DNA from: Nocardioides alkalitolerans
GTDB taxonomy: Bacteria; Actinomycetota; Actinomycetes; Propionibacteriales; Nocardioidaceae
NCBI GenBank assembly: GCA_038184435.1
Contig: CP116227.1
Coordinates: 1,364,001-1,428,000, forward strand
DNA length: 64,000 nt
Reading direction: 5' to 3'
Positions within the stretch are counted from its first letter, which is position 1. Each line of letters begins with the position of its first letter. The position numbers and the translations under genes were made by a program. Shown one piece after another: positions 8,041 through 16,680 of this stretch. Below the pieces are notes generated by a model, which did no database searches, had not been told where the DNA came from, and was given only the letters and a program-made list of their open reading frames with translations.

Positions 8041-8730
8041 GTGGAGACGACGGGGAGGCCGGGGGACCCGCCACACCTGCCTCGGACGGCGCCGTCGGAT
8101 GCGGAGGCACGGACCTACGCCGGTCGGTCGACGTCGGAGCGCGTGGACCGCCGTCGGCACCAACTGGTCGACGCGGCGATGACGGCCATGGCCGAGAACC
8201 GGTGGCGCTCGGCGACCGTGTCGTCGATCTGTGCGACCGCGGGACTGAACAAGCGCTACTTCTACGAGAGCTTCGAGAGCCTCGACACCCTGGCCGACGC
8301 GGTCGTCGACCAGGTGGCCGCCGAGGTCACCGGAGCGGCACTGGCCGCACAGGAGCGCACCACGGGACAGTCGGCACGGGAGCAGGCGCGCGCCGCCGTG
8401 GCCGCCGTCGTCACCACGCTCGGCTCGGACCGCCGTCGCGCGCTCGTGCTGCTCGCGGGGTCGGCCGGAGCGCCGTCGGCGCACCTGCGTCGCATGGACG
8501 CCCTGCGACGGATGACCGCGACCTTCGTCGACCACGCGCTCCTCTGGCACCGCGACCGGGGCATCGAGCCGCTGACGCCGACAGCGATCGCCTTCCTCAT
8601 CGGCGGCACCGCGCAGGCGATCCTGTCGTGGACCGAGGGCGAGCTGCCCGTCGACGCGGAGCAGCTCGTCGACGAGGTGACCGCGTCGTGGCTCTCGCTC
8701 GGCCAGCCGTGCGGGTCCGACGACGCCTGA
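8041..8730 (+). CDS. TetR family transcriptional regulator
   Basis: A 229-residue TetR protein. The helix-turn-helix lies at about 40-85, with ATVSSICATAGLNKRYFYES as the turn and recognition helix. The C-terminal ligand domain is typical in length and ends with a helix of the dimer interface (AQAILSWTEGEL). Started at GTG 8041, which leaves the operator free; a longer frame reaches further upstream but runs through the divergent gene. It likely represses the divergent acyl-CoA fusion gene and itself, with an acyl-CoA or related ligand as inducer (inference). Confidence 0.85.
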   Translation: METTGRPGDPPHLPRTAPSDAEARTYAGRSTSERVDRRRHQLVDAAMTAMAENRWRSATVSSICATAGLNKRYFYESFESLDTLADAVVDQVAAEVTGAALAAQERTTGQSAREQARAAVAAVVTTLGSDRRRALVLLAGSAGAPSAHLRRMDALRRMTATFVDHALLWHRDRGIEPLTPTAIAFLIGGTAQAILSWTEGELPVDAEQLVDEVTASWLSLGQPCGSDDA

Positions 8731-8765
8731 GCCGTTCGCTCCGGCCTCCCGAGGGGAGCCGGTCC

Positions 8766-8790
8766 GTACTACGTTCTTTCACCGTAATAC
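8766..8790. promoter_or_regulatory. Imperfect inverted repeat upstream of methyltransferase
   Basis: GTACTACG, a 9-base spacer, then CGTAATAC (7 of 8 positions complementary), in the 118-base gap between the TetR gene and the next gene. It could be an operator or part of the upstream gene's terminator. It is one of few A/T-containing stretches in this gap. Confidence 0.35.
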
Positions 8791-8848
8791 GCAGTGGAGC
8801 GACGGGTCACGAGCAGGGAAGTGGCCGGGACCTGCCACAGTGTGCGTC

Positions 8849-10441
8849 GTGACGTTCACCGAGGTGTTGTTCCCGGGCCGCCACCACGCGGTCACCGCGT
8901 TCCAGGTCGATTACCTGCACCGGTTGCTCGCCGGCGAGGTCACCGACGCGTCCGACCAGCCGATCGCCGTGGCCGACGACGCCGTGGTGATCTGGCCGGT
9001 GACGTCGGCCAACCACGCCTGGACCCGCCGCAACCCGCTGCCGGGCCACCGCCGCGAGGCGCTCGTCGAGCGCGTCTCGGTCACCTCCGGGCTGCCCAGC
9101 CTCGTCGTGCCGGTGCCCGACGTGCCGCAGCACCCCCGGTTCGCCGAGCTCGTCGTGACGACCGTCGCCACGGCGCTCGGCCACCGACCGGCGCCGTCGC
9201 CCGAGCACACCCTGGTCGCCTGCTCGACGCCGGCGGTCGCCGCGTCCTACCGGGCCCTCGGCTTCGCCGTCGTCGGCGTCGAGGACGCGGTGGAGCGCGC
9301 CCCGGAGGACCAGCCCGCGCGACCGTGGGAGGTCGTGCAGCGTCTCGCCGAGGGCGACGACTCGTGGCGGCTGATCGCGCACCCGGAGACGGTGGCGTTC
9401 TACGAGCGGTACGACGTGCCGCGTCTCGTCGCCGACCTCTTCGCCGATCCGGTGGTCTCCAGCGAGGGCGACCTGACGACGACGCGCGACTACCGCACCT
9501 ACGCGGCGTCGTTCGAGACGGCGTCCGACCGCAAGTTCGAGCAGGTCGGGCCGCTGCTCGAGCCCGGTCGCGTCGTCGACGTCGGCTGCGCCACGGGCGG
9601 CCTGCTGGAGCGCATCGCCGCGGACCCGCGGTTCGCCGAGTCGGACCTGTTCGGCGTCGACATCGCACGCCCGCTGCTCGACGAGGCCGAGCACAAGAAG
9701 GCCACCGGCGTCTTCGCGAACCCCAACATCTGGTTCGTGCGCGCCAACATCCTCTCCGGCCCGGTGATGCCGGCCGCCTCCATCGACTCCACCGTCACGG
9801 TGGCGCTCACCCACGAGGTGTTCTCGTACGGCGCGGGTCGCGCCGACGTCGAGGCGTTCGCCCGGCGCGTCCACGAGCACACGCGCGTCGGCGGGGTGTG
9901 GGTGAACTCCGACGTGCTCGGCCCGGACGAGCCGGACCGGCTGGTGCGGCTGACGCTGCGCACCGACGACGGCGTCACGCCCGTCGAGCCCCACCGCGAG
10001 CTCGACGACCTGGCGCAGGCCGAAGTCGCGGCGTACGTCGACGGCCTGTCGACCGCGGGACGGCTCGTGCAGTTCGCCCACGACTTCCCGCGGTTGTCGG
10101 GTACCGCGTTCAGCGCGGAACGCCTGCCGACGGACGACGGCTCCGCGACGTACCAGGTGCGGCTCGGCGACGCGATGGAGTTCCTGACGACGAAGGACTA
10201 CGCCGACAACTGGCTCAGCGAGTGCCACGAGTCGTTCTGCGGGCTGAGCTTCGCCGACTGGCGGACGGTCCTGACGGAGGCGGGATTCACGCTCGATCCC
10301 ACCTCCGCGGCCTGGCGCAACGAGTGGCTGGCCGAGCACCGCTTCTCCCCCGTGGCCGAGCTCGCCGACGCCGGCACCGGCGCTCCGCTGCCCTGGCCGG
10401 TGACCCACGTGCTGACCGTCGCCCGGCGGCCCCCGGGCTGA
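8849..10441 (+). CDS. Nucleotidyltransferase-like / SAM methyltransferase two-domain protein
   Basis: A 530-residue protein. The C-terminal half (about 205-530) is a class I methyltransferase with motif I VVDVGCATGGLLERI and an acidic GVDIARP. The N-terminal 170 residues resemble the HIGH-type nucleotidyltransferase fold: FPGRHHAVTAFQ at the start and TSANHAWTRRNPLPGHRRE, which parallels the substrate loop of nicotinamide-mononucleotide adenylyltransferases, but the usual HxGH is not intact. The start is uncertain between GTG 8840 and GTG 8849, and neither has a clear ribosome site. The function is not known. Confidence 0.65.
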   Translation: MTFTEVLFPGRHHAVTAFQVDYLHRLLAGEVTDASDQPIAVADDAVVIWPVTSANHAWTRRNPLPGHRREALVERVSVTSGLPSLVVPVPDVPQHPRFAELVVTTVATALGHRPAPSPEHTLVACSTPAVAASYRALGFAVVGVEDAVERAPEDQPARPWEVVQRLAEGDDSWRLIAHPETVAFYERYDVPRLVADLFADPVVSSEGDLTTTRDYRTYAASFETASDRKFEQVGPLLEPGRVVDVGCATGGLLERIAADPRFAESDLFGVDIARPLLDEAEHKKATGVFANPNIWFVRANILSGPVMPAASIDSTVTVALTHEVFSYGAGRADVEAFARRVHEHTRVGGVWVNSDVLGPDEPDRLVRLTLRTDDGVTPVEPHRELDDLAQAEVAAYVDGLSTAGRLVQFAHDFPRLSGTAFSAERLPTDDGSATYQVRLGDAMEFLTTKDYADNWLSECHESFCGLSFADWRTVLTEAGFTLDPTSAAWRNEWLAEHRFSPVAELADAGTGAPLPWPVTHVLTVARRPPG

Positions 10442-10449
10442 GCCCCTCT

Positions 10450-10486
10450 CCCCTGTCCCCGACCTCCGCGGAGGTCACGGCAGGGG
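10450..10486. terminator. Bidirectional hairpin between convergent genes
   Basis: A perfect 16-base palindrome (GACCTCCG/CGGAGGTC, 10461-10476) is enclosed by an outer CCCCTG/CAGGGG pair. It spans the stop codon of the minus-strand deaminase and follows the plus-strand methyltransferase stop, so it can end both transcripts. Confidence 0.6.
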
Positions 10487-11095
10487 GATGCCTGCCGTGC
10501 CCTTCGACCGCTGGTAGGTGGCGGAGAGCGCGTCGTACTCCGCCCGGAGGCGCCCCACCGTCGCTGCCGCCTCGGGATCCCCGGACGCCGTCACCGCCGC
10601 GGCGAGGTCCCCCGTCGTGAGGAACCGGCTGCTGCGGTTGTAGAGGTCGCGCCCCGGCGCGGGTGCGTCGCGGTCGGGGTCCGGAACGGCGTAGACGGCC
10701 TTCAGGATCGCGATGTCGTGCGGGATCGCGAAGGCGTCGGCGGAGTCGGCGTGGCTGAAGAGGTACGCCGCGTCCGCGAACCCCGACCACGCCAGGGCCG
10801 AGAGACAGAGCGAGCACGGCTCGTGGGTCGCGAGGAACAGGCAGTCGCCCGGATCCGGCCGGTCGGCGGCGGGCAGCTCGTGGAAGAGCTTGATGGCGTG
10901 CACCTCGCCGTGCCACAGCGGGTTCTCGGTCTCGGCGTTGGTGGCGGCGAGCACCAGCGACCGGTCCTCGCGGCGCAGGATCGCGGCCCCGAACAGCTTG
11001 TTGCCCTGCGCCACCCCCGACCGCGTCAGCGGTACGACGTCGTGCTCGACGACCTCCAGCAGGCGAGCGACCAGCGACGGGTCGGTCAGGTCCAC
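10475..11095 (-). CDS. Cytidine/deoxycytidylate deaminase-family protein
   Basis: A 206-residue zinc-dependent deaminase. The zinc and catalytic residues are in WHGEVHAIK (HxE) and HEPCSLCLS (PCxxC). Unusually, about 100 residues follow the zinc site, longer than simple cytidine deaminases, so the substrate could be a nucleoside, a pterin or another amidine. GTG 11095 is chosen because GGGAGGGGAG lies five bases upstream; an ATG at 11137 has no such site. Confidence 0.75.
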   Translation of the reverse strand: MDLTDPSLVARLLEVVEHDVVPLTRSGVAQGNKLFGAAILRREDRSLVLAATNAETENPLWHGEVHAIKLFHELPAADRPDPGDCLFLATHEPCSLCLSALAWSGFADAAYLFSHADSADAFAIPHDIAILKAVYAVPDPDRDAPAPGRDLYNRSSRFLTTGDLAAAVTASGDPEAAATVGRLRAEYDALSATYQRSKGTAGIPLP

Positions 11096-11185
11096 GTGTC
11101 TCCCCTCCCGGACGCTCAGGCGAGCGCCCGGGAGCAAGAGGACCCGATCGAGGTCACGAGCACGTGACGACGGCGTGTCGTGGAG

Positions 11186-11776
11186 TCACCCGGAGGCGCG
11201 GCCCGACGACACCACCAGACCGTTGCTGCTCGTCAGGCGCCACGACTTCTCGACCGGGCCGGTGAGGGCGACGACCCCGGAGGAGACGACCGTGATCTCG
11301 TCACCGGTCGTCAGCTTCTCCTTGAGCGCCGCCACCTGCGGCGGCGTCAGGCGCGCGGTCGACATGCGCCAGCTCGACGTCTCAGCCGCACCGGGCGTCA
11401 TGTGGTCCGGCGCGCCGGCCTCGTCGAGCACGATCGTCTGCACCTGCTCGCTCGCGAGGTGGACCACCAGGTGCCCCTGGCCCTCGGTGACCCGGGTGAC
11501 GCGGCCGTGCTCGTGGTGTGTGACGAAGCGGCGCCCCAGGTCGGGCAGGTGCTGTAGCTCCGCCAGACGACGACGGGCCATCAGCGACAACGAGGTGACC
11601 GCGGCAGCAGCGCCCGCGAGGGTCAGCAGCGCGACCACGCCCGCGACCTCGGCCATGTGCTCCGGACCGGCCAGGAGGACGCCGACGCCGCCGGCGACGA
11701 GGACGGCGACCGCCGCAGCGGCGGGAGCGAGGCCGACCAGGCGGCGACGCGAACGGGAGACGAGTGACACCGACAT
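11186..11776 (-). CDS. Membrane protein of unknown function
   Basis: A 196-residue protein. A short basic N-terminus (SRSRRRL) is followed by two hydrophobic helices at about 15-38 and 43-66, then a soluble domain of mixed strands (RVTRVTEGQGHLVVHL, EITVVSSGVVALTG). The ATG at 11776 has GGAGG five bases upstream. I do not recognise the family. It is probably anchored with its C-terminal domain in the cytoplasm. It does not overlap its neighbours and is 191 bases downstream of the HNH gene. Confidence 0.6.
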   Translation of the reverse strand: MSVSLVSRSRRRLVGLAPAAAAVAVLVAGGVGVLLAGPEHMAEVAGVVALLTLAGAAAAVTSLSLMARRRLAELQHLPDLGRRFVTHHEHGRVTRVTEGQGHLVVHLASEQVQTIVLDEAGAPDHMTPGAAETSSWRMSTARLTPPQVAALKEKLTTGDEITVVSSGVVALTGPVEKSWRLTSSNGLVVSSGRASG

Positions 11777-11967
11777 GGGAACCTCCGGACAGGGACGTGG
11801 TGCGGGATGAACACCGCCAGCCTCGTCCTGCTTCCCGTGGGCAAGGTCGACGGACGCTGTGAAGTTGCTGGGGATGGAACGCCCCGCCGCGGGCGTGCAG
11901 CCCGCGGGCATGCTTCGCCGCCCGGCCCCGGGGTGGGGACGGGCGGCGGGGTGGTCGACGGCTGGTG

Positions 11968-13437
11968 TCAGCCGGGGTCTCGGCCGTCGGGCCAGGGGCG
12001 GGTGCCGTCGCGGTCGACGAGGTAGCGCAGGCCCATCGGGCTGGTCCAGATGAGGGCGTGGGGTGGTTCGTTCTGGGTGGGGTCGGTGGGCCGGTAGGTC
12101 CATCTGTTGCCGGTGGTCATCTCGCGGTGGGTCTTCATGCGGTGGTGGCGTCGGCAGAGCGGGAACAGGTTGCGGGTGGAGGTCTGCCCGGGTGGGCCGC
12201 TCTGCTGGTAGGGGTCGCAGTGGTCGAGGTCGGCGGTTCCCGATGAACGCGTGCAGTACGGGAAGACGCACCTCGGCCAGCGGGCACGGACGTGGTCGGC
12301 GATCCGATCGGGCGGGCTGTAGCCGTTCACGGCGTCGTCGCGGTTGAGGTCGATGATCGGCTTGACCGTGACGTGGGTGTCGGGCGATCCGCACCAGGCC
12401 AGGACCTGCTCGACCGTGACGACCCCGCGGGGCGCGCCGCGGGTGTCAAGGCGGGCCAGGTCGATGCCCGTCATGCCGGTGCAGGCGTCGATGCCCGGCC
12501 CGAACCCGTCCAGGTTGTTGGTGATCGCGGCCTGGTCGAGGTGGACGAACAGCACCACCTCGCGCCGGGCCCGCTGCACCGGTCGTGGCTCATCCCCCGG
12601 GGTCGCGTTCTCCGAGGCATAGTCCAGCGTGTTGATGCCGTCGCAGCGCCGCGCGATCTCACCGAGGGCCATGGACCGGCGGACGTCGAGATCCGTGCCG
12701 CAGCCCAGGTCGCCCAGCTGCCGGGCCACGTGGGCGACGGTCCGTTCGAGGTCGAGCGCATCGGCCAGGTCGAGGGAGCCGTGGACGTTCACGGTGCCCC
12801 GAAGGGTCCCGGTGAGCGGGTCCGCAAAGGCGACGTCGCCCAGGTCGATCGACAGGTAGCGGTCGCCGTCGGCCGCGTGCCGTTCGGCCTCGGTGGTCTC
12901 GGGGTCGAACCGCGCCGCCGCCTCGGCCACCAGCCGGTCCACCTCGGGACCGGTGGCCTTGCCCGCGACGTACGCGACGTGCCGGTCCACGACCCCGGCC
13001 GCCTCGAACGTCAGCGTCCGTGCGGCCTGGGCGATGCGCCGGCCCCGCCACACGTCGACCTCACCCGCAGCAACACGCGCGTGGACGCGCGGGAGGCGGT
13101 AGCGCAGCTCCACTGCGTCCCCCACCAGCCGACGTGCAGCGTCGAACGAACATCCCCGGGCGGCGGCGACCTCCCCGATGCAGAACTCCGCCACCACCGG
13201 CGCCCCCGGCCCACCCAGCTCGAGGAACTGATCCCCGGCCAACGCCTCGGCGCGCTCAATCTCGTGCCACTCACCCAGCACCGTGATCGGATCACCCACC
13301 ACAGCGTCCGACGTGTGGAAAGCGGCCCAGTCGCCCACGGCGACGAAGGCAGCCGCCTCCGCCACACGAGCCGCTCGCGTGCGCTCGCGGACCGCGTCGA
13401 TCAACGCGGTCGCTGTGGTGTGGGTCCCCCGATCCAT
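11968..13437 (-). CDS. DUF222 / HNH endonuclease-domain protein (13E12-like)
   Basis: A 489-residue protein of the multicopy actinobacterial family related to the mycobacterial 13E12 repeat proteins. The N-terminal DUF222 helical domain spans about 20-330. The C-terminal HNH motif lies around 415-455, with CVFPYC, LDHCDPYQQSGP, RNLFPLCRRHH and a final MKTH, giving the ββα-metal histidines and a probable zinc site. ATG 13437 has GGGAGGG upstream. The biochemical role of this family is not established. A 31-bp repeat array starts about 70 bases upstream of its start codon. Confidence 0.85.
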   Translation of the reverse strand: MDRGTHTTATALIDAVRERTRAARVAEAAAFVAVGDWAAFHTSDAVVGDPITVLGEWHEIERAEALAGDQFLELGGPGAPVVAEFCIGEVAAARGCSFDAARRLVGDAVELRYRLPRVHARVAAGEVDVWRGRRIAQAARTLTFEAAGVVDRHVAYVAGKATGPEVDRLVAEAAARFDPETTEAERHAADGDRYLSIDLGDVAFADPLTGTLRGTVNVHGSLDLADALDLERTVAHVARQLGDLGCGTDLDVRRSMALGEIARRCDGINTLDYASENATPGDEPRPVQRARREVVLFVHLDQAAITNNLDGFGPGIDACTGMTGIDLARLDTRGAPRGVVTVEQVLAWCGSPDTHVTVKPIIDLNRDDAVNGYSPPDRIADHVRARWPRCVFPYCTRSSGTADLDHCDPYQQSGPPGQTSTRNLFPLCRRHHRMKTHREMTTGNRWTYRPTDPTQNEPPHALIWTSPMGLRYLVDRDGTRPWPDGRDPG

Positions 13438-13505
13438 GCCGCCCTCCCTAGTCGAACAGGCATGCGATCGCCACCTCTCGGTGGTGATCTGTGGATGACC
13501 GCCCT

Positions 13506-13762
13506 CGCGTCGAGTTTGGCGAAACGATCCGACCAAACTCGACGCGCCTGCCGCGCCGTTCGACCAAACTCGACGTGCCTGCCGCGCCGTACTCCCCAAC
13601 TCGACGCACCTGCCGCGCGCATTCGACCAAACTCGGCGCGCCCGCCGCGCCGTACACCCCAACTCGACGCGCCCGCCGCGCCATACAACCCAACTCGACG
13701 CCCCTGCCGCGCCATACACCCCAACTCGACGCACGCGCCGCGCCGTACAACCCAACTCGACG
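13506..13762. repeat. 31-bp tandem repeat array with one inverted half-unit
   Basis: Eight direct copies start at 13533, 13564, 13595, 13627, 13658, 13689, 13720 and 13751 (period 31, once 32; the last copy is partial). The conserved core is CC(A/C)AACTCGACG followed by a variable step and CCGCGCCGTAC. An inverted copy of the core (13506-13519) pairs perfectly over 14 bases with the first direct copy, giving a hairpin with a 13-base loop. There are no spacers of independent sequence, so it is not CRISPR. It fills the 331-base gap between the HNH gene start and the racemase stop. The same motif recurs at 35754-35931. Confidence 0.9.
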
Positions 13763-13768
13763 GAGGCC

Positions 13769-14461
13769 CTACTCCCCCAGCGCCGCGGCGACGGCGGCCT
13801 CGACGTGCAGGCGCGTCGTCGGGAAGACCGGCACAGAGGTGTCCTCGGCCCCCACGAGCAGCTCGATCTCGGTGCAGCCGAGCACGATCCCCTCCGCGCC
13901 GCGCTCGACGAGCCCGGCCATCACCGCGACGTACGCCTCCCGGGACTCGGGGCGCACCACACCGTGCACGAGCTCGTCGTAGATGACCCGGTGCACGACC
14001 TCGCGGCCGGCCTCGTCCGGCACGAGCACGTCGAGGCCGTGCTCGGCGAGCCGGTCGCGGTAGAACGGCTGCTCCATCGTGAACCGCGTGCCGAGCAGGC
14101 CGACGCGGCGGACGCTGGCCGCCCGCACCGCGTCGGCGGTCGTGTCGGCCAGGTGGAGGAAGGGCATGTCGATCGCGCCGACGACGGCGTCGGCGACCTT
14201 GTGCATCGTGTTGGTGCACAGCACCACCAGGTCCGCGCCGGCCGCCTGGAGACGTCGGGCCTCGGCCGCGAGCAGCTCGCCCGCCACCTCCCACTCCCCC
14301 GCGACCTGGAGGCGTTCGACGTCGGCGAAGTCGACCGAGGTCAGCACGATCCGCGCGGAGTGGTAGCCACCCCGGCGCTCGCGCACCAACTCGTTGGCGA
14401 GGCGGTAGTACTCCGCCGTCGACTCCCAGCTCATCCCGCCGATCATGCCGATGACTCGCAT
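13769..14461 (-). CDS. Aspartate/glutamate racemase-family protein
   Basis: A 230-residue PLP-independent amino-acid racemase. Both catalytic cysteines are present: VVLCTNTMHK near residue 81 and IVLGCTEIELL near 197. The N-terminus MRVIGMIGGMSWEST is typical of the aspartate racemase (YgeA/RacD) branch. Expected to interconvert L- and D-Asp or D-Glu for cell-wall or signalling use; YgeA-type enzymes have broad specificity. It follows the DinB gene by 13 bases and may be cotranscribed with it. Confidence 0.85.
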   Translation of the reverse strand: MRVIGMIGGMSWESTAEYYRLANELVRERRGGYHSARIVLTSVDFADVERLQVAGEWEVAGELLAAEARRLQAAGADLVVLCTNTMHKVADAVVGAIDMPFLHLADTTADAVRAASVRRVGLLGTRFTMEQPFYRDRLAEHGLDVLVPDEAGREVVHRVIYDELVHGVVRPESREAYVAVMAGLVERGAEGIVLGCTEIELLVGAEDTSVPVFPTTRLHVEAAVAAALGE

Positions 14462-14474
14462 GCCGGCCAGTAGA

Positions 14475-15020
14475 TCAGCCCATCGTCTTCGCGCCGTCGA
14501 TCGACTCCCGGATGATGTCGGCGTGGCCGGCGTGCTGCGCCGTCTCGGCGAGCACGTGCAGGAAGGTGCGCCGGGCGCTCCACCACTCCCCCGGCGCGAA
14601 CCACGGGGCCTCCGGCAGCGGCTGGGTGGCGTCGAGGTCGACGGACGTCACCAGCGCCTCCGTCGCGGCCGCCACGTCGGCGTAGGCGCCCAGCACCCCC
14701 TCCAGCGTCTCGCCCGCCACCAGCACGAACTGCTCGTGGTAGGCCTGCACCTCCGCCGGCGGGTCGGACCAGTCGATGTGCTCCCAGTCGATGGCGGCCT
14801 GCTCCTCGGGGCCGTGCTCGATGAAGCGGTTCCACTCGCCCACCGTTGCGGTCACGTGCTTCACGAGGCCGCCGAGGTTGAGGGAGCTCACCGTGGGGGT
14901 CAGTCGGGCCTGCTCGTCGGAGATGCCGTCGAGGGCACGGAGGAAGAGGGCGCGGTGCGTGCGGAGGGCCTGGAGCAGGTCCGCGCGCTCACCGGTGGCG
15001 GTGGTGGGTTCGGTCTCCAT
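14475..15020 (-). CDS. DinB-superfamily (DUF664) protein
   Basis: A 181-residue four-helix protein. The metal-binding histidines expected for DinB-like proteins are at LVKHVTATVGEW and in HVLAETAQHAGHADIIRE. Actinobacterial DUF664 proteins include mycothiol-dependent transferases, so a thiol-transfer or detoxification role is possible but unproven. ATG 15020 gives the normal N-terminus; the frame extends upstream without similarity. Confidence 0.8.
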   Translation of the reverse strand: METEPTTATGERADLLQALRTHRALFLRALDGISDEQARLTPTVSSLNLGGLVKHVTATVGEWNRFIEHGPEEQAAIDWEHIDWSDPPAEVQAYHEQFVLVAGETLEGVLGAYADVAAATEALVTSVDLDATQPLPEAPWFAPGEWWSARRTFLHVLAETAQHAGHADIIRESIDGAKTMG

Positions 15021-15231
15021 GGACGGCACGCTAGGCCGGAGCACCGACACTCCTGGCGTGTCGCGGGAACCTTCGTGCCCGGGCCGACGTTGAACGTCCC
15101 GAGCCGACATCCGTCGGCACCAGATCGACACGAGGACAGGACTTGACCGGGCCGACAGACGAACCCTGTAGACCCCACACCCGGCGCGCGGACGCACGCC
15201 GCTCTCCCGCTCGAGGGGAGGTGCGCGCCAG

Positions 15232-16680
15232 GTGACCATCTTGCTCTCGCTCCTGCTCGGAGTGGTCGTCGTGCTGGTGATCACGGCGGCGACCGGCTAC
15301 TTCGTGGCGCAGGAGTTCGCCTACATGGCGGTCGACCGCTCGACCTTGCGCGCCAAGGCCGAGGCCGGGGACACGACCGCCGCCCGCACCCTCAAGGTGA
15401 CGGGCCGCACCTCCTTCATGCTCTCCGGAGCGCAGCTCGGCATCACCGTCACCGGCCTGCTGGTCGGCTACGTCGCCGAGCCCCTCATCGGATCCGCCTT
15501 CGGCGACCTGCTCGCGCTGGGCGGTGTGCCGACCGCCCTCGGCGTCACGATCGGCACCCTGATCGCGCTCGCCTTCGCGACCGTCGTGCAGATGCTGTTC
15601 GGTGAGCTGTTCCCGAAGAACCTCGCGATCGCGCGCCCCGAGCCCGTCGCGCGGTGGCTCTCGCGCTCCACCCTGGGCTACCTCGCGATCACCGGATGGC
15701 TCATCTGGTTCTTCGACCAGTCGTCGAACCTGCTGCTGCGGTCCCTCAAGATCGAGCCGGTCCACGACGTGGAGAGCTCGGCGACGGCCCGCGACCTCGA
15801 GCACATCGTCGCGGAGTCCCGCGCCTCCGGTGAGCTCACCGCCGAGATGTCGGTGCTGCTCGACCGCGTGCTGGACTTCCCCCAGCACGACGTGGAGCAC
15901 GCCATGGTCCCCCGCAGCCGCGTCGACTCGGTGGAGCACGACGCGACGCTCGGCGAGGTCCGCGAGCTCATGCGCACCGGCCACTCGCGCTACCCCGTGC
16001 TCGGCCAGGACGACGAGATCCTCGGCATCGTCCACCTGGTCGACCTCCTCGACCTCGGTGCGCTCGGCGGGGAGGAGCCGTGGTCGAAGCCGGTCACGAC
16101 CGCCCTGCGTCCGCCGATCGTGCTGCCCGAGCTGATGGCCATGCCCGACGCGCTGCGCACCATCGCGGAGGCGAAGGAGCAGATGGCCTGCGTCGTCGAC
16201 GAGTACGGCGGTCTCGCCGGCATCGTGACGATCGAGGACCTCGTCGAGGAGATCGTCGGCGAGATCCGCGACGAGCACGACGAGCCGGCCGAGCCCGAGT
16301 TCAGCGTCGACGCCGTCCGCGGTGGTTGGGAGATGCGTGGCGACCTGCCCGTCGACGAGGTCGAGCGCGTGATCGAGCACGACCTGCCGACCGGCGACTT
16401 CGAGACCCTCGCCGGGCTCGTCATCGCCGAGCACGGCGCCCTCCCCGAGCCGGGTACGTCCCTGCTCGTCCGCCTGCCCGACGACCCCGGCGACCTGGCC
16501 GAGAGCGACGAGCCCGTCGTCCGTCACCTGGCGGTCGAGGTGCTCGAGGTCGAGCAGTACGTCCCGTCGTCCCTGCACGTGCAGGTGGTCGACGCGACCC
16601 AGGACGACGACGCCCACGCCGAGCCGGACGGCCCCGCTGTCGCCGGCACGGGCGGCAGCGGCACGGAGGTGGAGGCATGA
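15232..16680 (+). CDS. CNNM/CorC-family membrane protein with CBS domains
   Basis: A 482-residue protein: a DUF21 (CNNM) membrane domain with hydrophobic segments at about 1-25, 60-80, 95-125 and 145-165, a tandem CBS pair at about 205-340 (HAMVPRSRVDSV, MACVVDEYGGLAGIVTIEDL), then a CorC_HlyC domain to about 440 and an acidic Gly/Asp tail. Family members are linked to magnesium and cobalt efflux and are often misnamed hemolysins. GTG 15232 follows GGGGAGG by ten bases. Its stop overlaps the next CNNM gene, indicating translational coupling. Confidence 0.88.
   Translation: MTILLSLLLGVVVVLVITAATGYFVAQEFAYMAVDRSTLRAKAEAGDTTAARTLKVTGRTSFMLSGAQLGITVTGLLVGYVAEPLIGSAFGDLLALGGVPTALGVTIGTLIALAFATVVQMLFGELFPKNLAIARPEPVARWLSRSTLGYLAITGWLIWFFDQSSNLLLRSLKIEPVHDVESSATARDLEHIVAESRASGELTAEMSVLLDRVLDFPQHDVEHAMVPRSRVDSVEHDATLGEVRELMRTGHSRYPVLGQDDEILGIVHLVDLLDLGALGGEEPWSKPVTTALRPPIVLPELMAMPDALRTIAEAKEQMACVVDEYGGLAGIVTIEDLVEEIVGEIRDEHDEPAEPEFSVDAVRGGWEMRGDLPVDEVERVIEHDLPTGDFETLAGLVIAEHGALPEPGTSLLVRLPDDPGDLAESDEPVVRHLAVEVLEVEQYVPSSLHVQVVDATQDDDAHAEPDGPAVAGTGGSGTEVEA

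Noticed and set aside
5462..8182. Long plus-strand open frame opposite the fusion gene
   Set aside because: It is the low-stop shadow of a GC-rich gene; composition is Arg/Gly/Ala-rich and no domain is visible. The same applies to other long antisense frames, for example 26855-28705 and 43248-46862.
13506..13762. CRISPR-like array, or a gene for a repetitive peptide read through it
   Set aside because: There are no unique spacers and no cas genes. Open frames exist only because the period and high GC avoid stops; none has a ribosome site or known domain.
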